Assembly: GCA_034211115.1 (NCBI GenBank)
Contig: JAXHTH010000179.1
Location: 1-36,047, forward strand
Source: JAXHTH01 sp034211115
GTDB lineage: Bacteria > Planctomycetota > Phycisphaerae > Phycisphaerales > SM1A02
Length of the DNA: 36,047 bases
Direction: 5' to 3'
The translations under genes and the position numbers were made by a program. Of this stretch, positions 1-6,215 are shown one piece after another. Position 1 is the first letter of the stretch. Every line of letters starts with the position of its first letter. The notes below the pieces were generated by a model. The model searched no databases. It had not been told where the DNA came from and was given only the letters and a program-made list of their open reading frames with translations.

Positions 1-115
1 CGAAGGTGATCCGGCCGTAGCGGGCCAGGTCCTGCATGGCCTGGAGCTGAAGCCGGTCGTTGTTGAGCATCTTGTAGACGTCATCGTCGTTGGCCACCCG
101 CGCCTCGCCGTACAT
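1..115 (-). CDS. 5' part of a minus-strand reading frame, cut by the window edge
   Basis: On the minus strand an ATG at 115-113 opens a frame that reaches the window edge without a stop. It reads MYGEARVANDDDVYKM and continues to LARYGRITF. Third codon positions are almost all G or C, as in the sure genes of this window, and a GGAGAAAGGA stretch sits just upstream of the ATG. It therefore looks coding, but it overlaps the start of the plus-strand gene at 90, so both cannot be intact as drawn. It could be the first 38 codons of a divergent gene. It could also be an inverted piece of the same gene that continues on the plus strand (see findings). Function not recognised. Confidence 0.4.
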   Translation of the reverse strand, partial: MYGEARVANDDDVYKMLNNDRLQLQAMQDLARYGRITF

Positions 116-965
116 CGATCCTTTCTCCAGCGAGCTGCCCGCGCGGTTCCCCGACCCGCGATGGATCGACACCATCGAGGGCCAGTTCGAGCACTTCTAT
201 TCCAAGCATTACCAGACGCGCGGGGCGGGCGGCGAGACCTTCATCGCCTTCCTCAAGAACTTCATGAGCTCCGCCGTCCGCCAGGCCTACCGCTCCGGGG
301 AAACCGAGCGCGCCCAGCGGCTGCTCGATCAGCTCGATCAGCGGTTCGGATTCCGCCCCGACGGCACGCGGATGCACTCCGAGTTCGCCGTTCCCCTGGA
401 TGTCTTCGTGAAGAACGAGATCCAGGGCGAATACGAGTTTCAGCCCTTCCTCGCCCCCAGCGAGGCGGTGGCGGGGCTGCGCTACGGCTTCCGCGTCGGC
501 ATCGGGCAGGATCGGCCGGAGGTGTACCGCGACGCCAAGGCCTTCGTCGCCGCCGTCATCGAGTACTTCAAAGGCAACGAGTACAACAACTTCGTGAACA
601 AATTCGGCCGGCAGCGCATGGCCGAGCTCATCGGCCGGCTCGAGGACACCGAGCGCATCGCCTTCCTCCAGCTCATGACCGACCCCACGATCCCGCTGCA
701 GGAGAAGATGACGATCTGGGCCAAGGTGGACAAGCGGGAGCCGGAGCTGCGCTTGAAGGTCTACGACCAGATGGCGCCGATCCTCCAGCGGCAGTTCGAC
801 CGGCACGAGCTCAGCCAGAAGTACGAGTTCAATCAGCTCTTCCCCCAGCCGCCGGGACTGGAGCAGTATCGGCTTCGCATGGCCCAGGAGCGCGCCCGGC
901 GACAACGGGAACTGGAGGAGCAGCGTCGGCGCGACGAGGCCGCCACCCGCAGCCCAGGCCCGTGA
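90..965 (+). CDS. Conserved-looking hypothetical protein, N-terminus uncertain
   Basis: A 291-residue frame with strong GC3 bias and a natural amino-acid mix. It is rich in aromatic and charged residues (QFEHFYSKHYQTRG, ETFIAFLKNFM, EYFKGNEYNNFVNKFGR). It ends in a highly charged Arg/Glu-rich helix (QERARRQRELEEQRRR) that could form a coiled coil. There are no clear membrane segments or signal peptide, and I do not recognise the family. The only start near the 5' end is a TTG at 90 without a ribosome-binding site; the next in-frame ATG is at about 264 and would drop a well-formed stretch. A TAG at 75-77 closes the frame upstream. The true N-terminus may lie on the opposite strand at 1-115 if this end is rearranged. 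A strong hairpin follows at 1031-1060. Confidence 0.65.
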   Translation: MATRASPYIDPFSSELPARFPDPRWIDTIEGQFEHFYSKHYQTRGAGGETFIAFLKNFMSSAVRQAYRSGETERAQRLLDQLDQRFGFRPDGTRMHSEFAVPLDVFVKNEIQGEYEFQPFLAPSEAVAGLRYGFRVGIGQDRPEVYRDAKAFVAAVIEYFKGNEYNNFVNKFGRQRMAELIGRLEDTERIAFLQLMTDPTIPLQEKMTIWAKVDKREPELRLKVYDQMAPILQRQFDRHELSQKYEFNQLFPQPPGLEQYRLRMAQERARRQRELEEQRRRDEAATRSPGP

Positions 966-1030
966 CGCGCCGGCTCGGCGCGGCCGCCTGAAGCGCCGCG
1001 GAAGATAGTGCGCCCTGTGCAGCGCAAACG

Positions 1031-1060
1031 AAAACCCCGGGACGGGCGTCCCGGGGTTTT
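1031..1060. terminator. Perfect bidirectional terminator hairpin between convergent genes
   Basis: A 14-bp perfect stem (AAAACCCCGGGACG paired with CGTCCCGGGGTTTT) closes a two-base loop. A-run and T-run flank a GC core, so it can end transcripts from both sides: the plus gene ending at 965 and the minus gene ending at 1138. The 22-base GC core is found again, identical, at 2616-2637 after the next minus-strand gene. Confidence 0.85.
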
Positions 1061-1137
1061 GCATGCGCTTTTCAACGATCAGCGCCGCCTCCGCGCCATT
1101 TCAGCTTTCAGCGTTTCAGCTTTCGGCGTTTCAACGT

Positions 1138-2433
1138 TTACTCCGGGCAGTCGCCCCACGCCGCGAGGAGGGCGAGGAGATCGGCGCTGTCCGTGTCGCC
1201 GTCGTCGTCGATGTCTCCGTCGGGCGTGCCCCACGCGCCGAGCAGAAACTGGAGATCATCGGCATCGACGGCGCCGTCGCCATCGAAGTCGCCCGGGCAC
1301 TGCGGGCACCGGTTCATCAACACCGAGACGGTGCCATCCTGGTAGTTCGTCACGGCGAGGTCCAAATCGCCGTCGTCGTCCAGTTCACCCATCGCCAGCG
1401 CAATCGGCACCTCGCCCGCGTCATAGGTCACGGGTTCGGCGAAGGTGCCGTCTCCGTTATTCAGGAGCACGGAGACGCCGCCGAAGGAGCCCACCACGGC
1501 GAGGTCCGGATCGTCATCGCGGTCCAGGTCGCCCGACACCACGGCCTCCGGGATATAGCCCAGGGCGTAGGTCGCCTCGTCGCCGAACCACCCGTCGCCA
1601 TTGTTCAACAGCACCGAGACGTTTTGATCCAGTGCGTTGGCCACGGCGAGGTCGAGATCGAGATCGCCGTCCACATCGCCCACGACAAGGGACGTCGGGC
1701 CATCGCCCGCCCCGTAAATGACGTGCTGGGCGAAGGTGCCGTCCCCGTTGTTCAACAGCACCGAGACGGTGTCGCTGACCGCGTTGGCCACGGCGAGGTC
1801 GAGATCGAGGTCGCCGTCCACATCGCCCATTGCCACGGAATGCGGAAAGACACCGACGGCGTAGGCCGCCGCGTCGCCGAATGTCCCGTCCCCGTTGTTC
1901 AAGAGCACCCAGACGTCATCGCCGAACTCGTGGGCCACGGCGAGATCGAGATCGAGGTCGCCGTCCACATCGCCCAGCGCGACGGAAACCGGATCGTCGC
2001 CGACCCCGTAGACCGATTCCCATCCGAAGGTGCCGTCGCCGTGGTTCGGCAGAATCGAGACGTCGTTGCTGCCGTAGTTGGCCACGGCGAGGTCGAGATC
2101 CCCGTTCGCGTCCACATCGCCGGTTGCCACGGACAGCGGCAGTTCGCCCACGCTGTAGATCTCATCGTAAGCGAACGTGCCGTCCCCGTTGTTCAACAGC
2201 ACGGACACGCCGTCGAACTCGTAGCCGGGGTAGCCGTTCAACACGGCGAGGTCGAGGTCCAGGTCGCCGTCCAGATCGCCGGCCGCGAGTCTCACCGGCC
2301 ATTCGCCTGCATTATAGGGTTCCGGATCGGCGAAGGTCCCGCACTGGCCCCGGGCCGCCGAAGCGATGCACGCCAGTGTCAGTACGATCGGTGCAACATT
2401 CCGGAGTCCTTGCCGGTTGGTGTGATACGCCAT
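1138..2433 (-). CDS. Secreted VCBS/FG-GAP repeat protein with dockerin-like C-terminal tail
   Basis: 431 residues from the ATG at 2433, chosen because GGGAGA lies a few bases upstream and the protein then starts with a signal peptide (hydrophobic core VAPIVLTLACIASAARG, cleavage near residue 29). An upstream ATG at 2553 would only add an Arg-rich leader. Residues about 45-375 hold seven repeats of about 48 residues, each with a calcium-loop-like DGDLDLDLAVA and a VLLNNGDGTF strand, typical of FG-GAP/VCBS beta-propellers. Residues 379-431 (CPGDFDGDGAVDADD...LLALLAAWGDCPE) form the paired EF-hand-like tail common on secreted Phycisphaerae proteins. It probably acts outside the cytoplasm as a calcium-binding adhesion or surface protein; ligand unknown. 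The repeats are also nearly identical in DNA, with a 144-bp period. Confidence 0.9.
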   Translation of the reverse strand: MAYHTNRQGLRNVAPIVLTLACIASAARGQCGTFADPEPYNAGEWPVRLAAGDLDGDLDLDLAVLNGYPGYEFDGVSVLLNNGDGTFAYDEIYSVGELPLSVATGDVDANGDLDLAVANYGSNDVSILPNHGDGTFGWESVYGVGDDPVSVALGDVDGDLDLDLAVAHEFGDDVWVLLNNGDGTFGDAAAYAVGVFPHSVAMGDVDGDLDLDLAVANAVSDTVSVLLNNGDGTFAQHVIYGAGDGPTSLVVGDVDGDLDLDLAVANALDQNVSVLLNNGDGWFGDEATYALGYIPEAVVSGDLDRDDDPDLAVVGSFGGVSVLLNNGDGTFAEPVTYDAGEVPIALAMGELDDDGDLDLAVTNYQDGTVSVLMNRCPQCPGDFDGDGAVDADDLQFLLGAWGTPDGDIDDDGDTDSADLLALLAAWGDCPE

Positions 2434-2614
2434 GGCAGTTCTCCCTGGTCCGGGCCGACGCCGCGCCGCCTGCGGCCTCCCGTCGGCGACGTAGCTCCTC
2501 CGCGGCCCGCCTCTTGCTGCATTCGTCTCCGGGCGGCCCGCCTCGTTCGACACTCCGCAGGCGCCAGTATCCGCGAACCGCCCGTGCGGTCAAGGCATTT
2601 CTGCGCAAGAGAAA

Positions 2615-2638
2615 GCCCCGGGACGGGCGTCCCGGGGC
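2615..2638. terminator. GC-rich hairpin downstream of the Cys-rich secreted gene
   Basis: An 11-bp perfect stem (GCCCCGGGACG with CGTCCCGGGGC) and a two-base loop lie about 78 bases after the stop of the minus-strand gene at 2716. The core is identical to the hairpin at 1035-1056, but it lacks the A/T-run flanks, so termination may be weaker. It separates the two secreted repeat-protein genes. Confidence 0.65.
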
Positions 2639-2715
2639 CTTGCGTGCGCTTCTCGGCGATCAGCGTCGACTCTGCGCCATTTCAGCTTTCAGCTTTCCCC
2701 ATTCTCAGCTTTCTG

Positions 2716-3996
2716 CTACGGGCATTCGCCCCACGCGCCGAGCAGTTGGAGCAGGTCGGGCGTGTTCGTGATGCCGTCGCCGTCGAGATCCCCGTCCGGC
2801 GTGCCCCACGCGCCGAGCAGGAACAGAAGGTCGACGGTGTCGACCGAGCCATCGCCGTTGAAATCCTCGGGGCATTCGTTCTCGCAGGCGTCTGCGGTGC
2901 CGTTCTCATCGGCATCGGTGCAGTCGGTTCCGGGCCCGGCCCAGTCGCCGGCGGCGATGCTGCAATCGGCTTCGCTGAGCACGAGGCAGCCGCCGTTCTC
3001 GAGGCAGCAGGCACCCTCCGGCTCGGGGCACTCGACGGTGTCGCAGGTCGTCTCGTGCCCCATGAACAGGCCGCTTGCCGCTTCGCAGTCCTCCGGGCTC
3101 ATGTCATCTTCACACGTTGCATCTGGCATACAGCAGGCGCCCGTCGGGAAGCAGACGAACGTTTCGCAGTCGGTGTCCGGTCCCTGCCACAACCCGTTCA
3201 CGGTCGCGCAGTCCCCCTCGGTGAGATCGAGGCAGCCCTCGGTGGCGGGGATGCAGCACGCGCCCTGCGGATCGCAGTCGACCTCGTCGCAGGTGGTGTC
3301 GGCGCCCTGCCATACGCCGCCGAACTCCAGGCAGTCCTCCTCGGTCAGCTCATCGAAGCAGTAGGTATCGACGCAGCAGGCGCCGACCTCGAAGGACTCG
3401 CAATCGATGACGGCCCGGATGACCCAGTCCCCGGACACGCCCCAGTCGCAACTGTTGGTCCAGCCGGCGAAGTTGGCGTAAAGGCCGTTCAGACCGTTCT
3501 GGCAGCCGTCGATGTCGGTGACCACGCTGGGCCCGTTGTAGGGATCGGGGTCGTTGGCGAACTTGAAGGAGACGATGAACGTCTCGCCCTCCTGGATGGG
3601 GATGGACAGCGGGACCTGCTGCTCCTCATCGAGGTAGCGGAACTCGTTGAGATAGCCGTCCGTCATCACCGGGCCTTCCAGGACCTCGAGGGTCGCGCCG
3701 GGGTAGGGGAAGGCGCCGCCGGCGAAGATGGTGATCGAGTCCTCCAGGCTCTGCGGTTCTCCGCCGAGCAGGGACATCCAGAGGACCTGGACGGCGACGA
3801 TGTTGCCGCTGCAGGGGGCGGTCAGCCACGCCGCGGCGCTCTCGCCCGGATCGAACCCGGCCTGGATGGCCCCGGTGTCGCCGTCCTCCAGCGAGTCGTT
3901 CTTCACGACGATCTCGTTGCCGGCGGCGGCGGGGATCAGGAGAAGGGCCAGCGCGGCGGCCGGCATCCGTGCGAAGATCTTGCCTCGTCCCATCAA
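2716..3996 (-). CDS. Secreted Cys-rich repeat protein with dockerin-like C-terminal tail
   Basis: 426 residues from the ATG at 3996, with GGAG upstream and a signal peptide (ARMPAAALALLLIPAAAG, cleavage near residue 26). Residues about 27-200 form a beta-rich domain with few cysteines. Residues 206-366 carry four repeats of about 40 residues, each starting GACC and following the pattern ACC...C..LTE.DC...GG.W.G..T.C..V.C. The spacing suggests disulfide-stabilised small modules. The last 52 residues (CPEDFNGDGSVDTVD...LLGAWGECP) are a dockerin-like tail very close to that of the neighbouring secreted protein at 1138-2433. Probably exported to the cell surface or medium; specific function unknown. 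It shares a 3' hairpin module with its neighbour. Confidence 0.85.
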   Translation of the reverse strand: MMGRGKIFARMPAAALALLLIPAAAGNEIVVKNDSLEDGDTGAIQAGFDPGESAAAWLTAPCSGNIVAVQVLWMSLLGGEPQSLEDSITIFAGGAFPYPGATLEVLEGPVMTDGYLNEFRYLDEEQQVPLSIPIQEGETFIVSFKFANDPDPYNGPSVVTDIDGCQNGLNGLYANFAGWTNSCDWGVSGDWVIRAVIDCESFEVGACCVDTYCFDELTEEDCLEFGGVWQGADTTCDEVDCDPQGACCIPATEGCLDLTEGDCATVNGLWQGPDTDCETFVCFPTGACCMPDATCEDDMSPEDCEAASGLFMGHETTCDTVECPEPEGACCLENGGCLVLSEADCSIAAGDWAGPGTDCTDADENGTADACENECPEDFNGDGSVDTVDLLFLLGAWGTPDGDLDGDGITNTPDLLQLLGAWGECP

Positions 3997-4132
3997 TCTG
4001 CTCCATGGATGGATGTTCGGATGTCAGGCCCGCCCGGGCGGCGGGCGGCCGGTGCCTCGGAATCCGATCGTGTGCCGCGGGGTCGCGAGCCCGACCGCCT
4101 GTAGTGTGGACGACGATAGGGGCCCGATCAAC

Positions 4133-4161
4133 AAAAAGCCCCCTTCGGCCACGCCCGGGGG
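4133..4161 (-). terminator. Rho-independent terminator after the CoaC-type gene
   Basis: Read on the minus strand, a CCCCC...GGGGG stem (4161-4157 with 4143-4139), with a possible inner GGC/GCC stem, is followed by C and TTTTT (4137-4133). It lies about 34 bases downstream of the stop at 4195 and would end the rpoZ-coaC transcript. Confidence 0.7.
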
Positions 4162-4194
4162 AAACGGGCGCCAAGATGGGCAGGATGGCGGAAC

Positions 4195-4791
4195 TCAGCC
4201 CTCCACCGGTCCCAGCGCCTCCCGCACGGCCGCGAGCAGCGCGGCCGGCTCCGGCAGCCGGCCGATGCCTTCCGTGCGGCAGGCCTGCCAGCCCGTGTCC
4301 GGGGTGATGATCCGGAATCCATCTTCCTCGAGTTGCTTCAGGTTGCGCTGCGTGGACGGTTGGCCGTACATGACCGCGTTCATCGATGGGGCGAGGAGGA
4401 CGGGGGTGTTCTCGAGGTCGATGGCGGCGGCGATGAGGCTGACGATGTCATCGGCGCGCCCCGCCGCGAGCTTGGCGAGCATGTCCATCGAGCAGGGGGC
4501 GATGAGCATCGCATCGGCCTCGGCCGCGAGGGCGATGTGCTGCGGATCCTGCGATTCCAGGTGCTCCCAGGGACTGGTATACACCGGCCGACCCGACAGA
4601 GACTGGAACGTGAGGGGGGCGACGAAGCGCGTGGCCGCCTCCGTCATCGCCACCGTCACCTTCACCCCTTCCTGCGTCAGGGCGCTGACCACGTGGGCGA
4701 CCTTGTAACAGGCGATGCCGCCCGTGAGGCCGACGATGACGCCGCGGGGCGTGGTGCTGCTCGGGCGCGATGGGGACGGCGGGAAGGCCAC
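4195..4791 (-). CDS. coaC: Phosphopantothenoylcysteine decarboxylase (CoaC-type flavoprotein)
   Basis: 198 residues of the HFCD flavoprotein family. This FMN enzyme decarboxylates 4'-phosphopantothenoylcysteine on the way to coenzyme A. Visible marks are the N-terminal GVIVGLTGGIACYK, the catalytic His in QHIALAAEAD, the IAPCSMDMLAKLAAGRADD stretch (usually APATANxIAKxAxGxADN), the substrate clamp APSMNAVMY, and the active-site Cys in GWQACRTEGIGRLPEP. The protein ends there, so the CoaB synthetase half of the usual CoaBC fusion is absent. CoaB must be encoded elsewhere. The start is a GTG at 4791 without a strong ribosome-binding site; residues 1-16 (Pro/Ser-rich) may not be native. It follows rpoZ by 48 bases on the same strand, a familiar pairing. 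Confidence 0.85.
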   Translation of the reverse strand: MAFPPSPSRPSSTTPRGVIVGLTGGIACYKVAHVVSALTQEGVKVTVAMTEAATRFVAPLTFQSLSGRPVYTSPWEHLESQDPQHIALAAEADAMLIAPCSMDMLAKLAAGRADDIVSLIAAAIDLENTPVLLAPSMNAVMYGQPSTQRNLKQLEEDGFRIITPDTGWQACRTEGIGRLPEPAALLAAVREALGPVEG

Positions 4792-4839
4792 GGGGGATCA
4801 GACTCGGTCGGCGGTGCCGCCCGGAGAAGGGGGCCGCGA

Positions 4840-5067
4840 TCAACCGTCCTTGGGCGGCTCGTAGCCCGTTTCCGAGAAGTCCGGGGCGATCTTCTCCTGG
4901 AGGATCTCCTCGATCACCAGCTCCAGATCGGTGCGGCCCTCCCGCTCCACCAGGGGCCGGGCGCCGTCGATGATCAGCTCCCGCAGGCGGCGCTGGATGA
5001 GGGCGGTGAGCTTGAAGCGGCCGCCGAGCTTGTGGACAATCTCGTCACTCTTGAGGGCTTCGATCAT
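4840..5067 (-). CDS. rpoZ: RNA polymerase omega subunit-like protein
   Basis: 75 residues from the ATG at 5067 (MIEALKSDEIVHKLGG...LTALIQRRLREL). The pattern of a short helix, then GGRFKLTALIQRR and an acidic C-terminal helix (VIEEILQEKI) fits omega-like proteins of planctomycetes, which bind the beta' subunit and help polymerase assembly. The match is by pattern and context (next to the CoaC gene) and not by the classical N-terminal motif. An upstream ATG at 5112 would add 15 residues but has no ribosome-binding site; a GGAG lies upstream of the chosen start at a somewhat long distance. Confidence 0.7.
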   Translation of the reverse strand: MIEALKSDEIVHKLGGRFKLTALIQRRLRELIIDGARPLVEREGRTDLELVIEEILQEKIAPDFSETGYEPPKDG

Positions 5068-5219
5068 CGTCCGTGAGGTCTCCGCGGGGTGAGGGAGAAC
5101 AGGCCGGGTCATCCGGCCGAATCGATGAGTATACCGCGCCGCGGCCGGTCTGTCGAGCGGGCCGGAGCGCGAGCCCGATCACAGCCCGGTCCCCGCGTGC
5201 CGCTGAGGCGACACTCGCC

Positions 5220-6155
5220 ATGCCCGAGCAGCAGCCAGCCAGGTCTCGCCGTCGCCGCCTTCGCGGGATCGTCCTCCGCTGGCTGATCATCCTGCCCGCC
5301 ATCCTGGCGGTATTCTGGGTGACCGGTTGCATGGAGCGGCTCTTCTACTATCCCTCCGGCGGGCCCACGCCTCTGCCGTCCGGCTACGCCGGCGTCGAGT
5401 CGGTGTGGTTCGACTCGGCCGACGGCACCCGCCTCTACGGCTGGTTCGTTCCCGCCCGGGACGGCACCGAGACAGCCGATGCGGCGACGATCATCCACGC
5501 CCACGGCAACGCGGGCAACCTCCTCGACCACTTCTACTTCAGCGAGTTCTTCCCCCCCGCCGGGTTCAACCTCTTCATCTTCGACTACCGCGGCTACGGC
5601 CAGAGCGAGGGGGCGGCGCGGAAGCGCGAAGACCTCATCGCCGACACCGAAGCCGCCCTCGACGCGATGCTGGCGCGGGGCGACGTCGATCCGCGGAGGA
5701 TCGGTCTCTTCGGCCACTCGCTGGGCGGTGCGATCGGCCTGAACGTGATGGCCGACCGGCCGGAGATCCGGGCCGCGGTGATCACCGCCTCCTTTACGAG
5801 CTGGCGTCAGATGGCGGCCAGCGCGCTGGTGCACGGCGATCCGGGGGCGGTGTCCTCCGCCGTCGCGGGCGTGTTCATCAGGGATCACCTCCGCCCGATC
5901 GACGCCATCGCCCGGATCGATCGGCCGATCCTGATCGTGCACGGCGACGCCGACCCGATCGTGCCGATCGGTCACGGCCGGGGTCTGGCGGCGGCGGGCC
6001 CCACCGCCGAGCTGGAGGTGATGCCGGGCGGGGGGCACAACGACCTGCGCGACACCCATCGGAAAGCCGAGACGGTCCCGATCGAGTTCTTCCGGCGCCA
6101 TCTTGCTGACGGGAGCGGGCCGGTTGAGCCGATGGGGGAAGCGGCGTCGCCTTGA
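5220..6155 (+). CDS. Membrane-anchored alpha/beta hydrolase
   Basis: 311 residues from the ATG at 5220. A basic N-terminus (RSRRRRLRG) is followed by one hydrophobic segment ending in VTGC, which could be a lipobox or a simple anchor, so the catalytic domain probably faces the periplasm. The alpha/beta hydrolase fold of the BEM46/YqkD type is shown by the oxyanion-region HAHGNAGN, DYRGYGQSEG, the nucleophile elbow GHSLGG, the acid in HGDADPIVP and the His in GGGHND. The substrate is unknown; serine esterase or peptidase activity is plausible. The reading frame is open further upstream to 5073, but that part is Arg/Pro-rich and overlaps rpoZ, so I reject it. The CLC gene follows after 60 bases on the same strand. 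Confidence 0.85.
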   Translation: MPEQQPARSRRRRLRGIVLRWLIILPAILAVFWVTGCMERLFYYPSGGPTPLPSGYAGVESVWFDSADGTRLYGWFVPARDGTETADAATIIHAHGNAGNLLDHFYFSEFFPPAGFNLFIFDYRGYGQSEGAARKREDLIADTEAALDAMLARGDVDPRRIGLFGHSLGGAIGLNVMADRPEIRAAVITASFTSWRQMAASALVHGDPGAVSSAVAGVFIRDHLRPIDAIARIDRPILIVHGDADPIVPIGHGRGLAAAGPTAELEVMPGGGHNDLRDTHRKAETVPIEFFRRHLADGSGPVEPMGEAASP

Positions 6156-6215
6156 GCAGGTCGCGACGGGGCCTACACTTGGCGGTCGTTCCGGCCCCGC
6201 CTGTCGTCTTTTTCG

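Noticed and set aside
1063..4104. Very long open frames opposite real genes (also around 5109-7997, 12415-14424, 17183-18199 and 25904-27775)
   Set aside because: They run antisense to well-identified proteins. Their products are biased for Ala/Arg/Gly/Asp/Val or His, as expected from GC-rich antisense codons, and show no domains.
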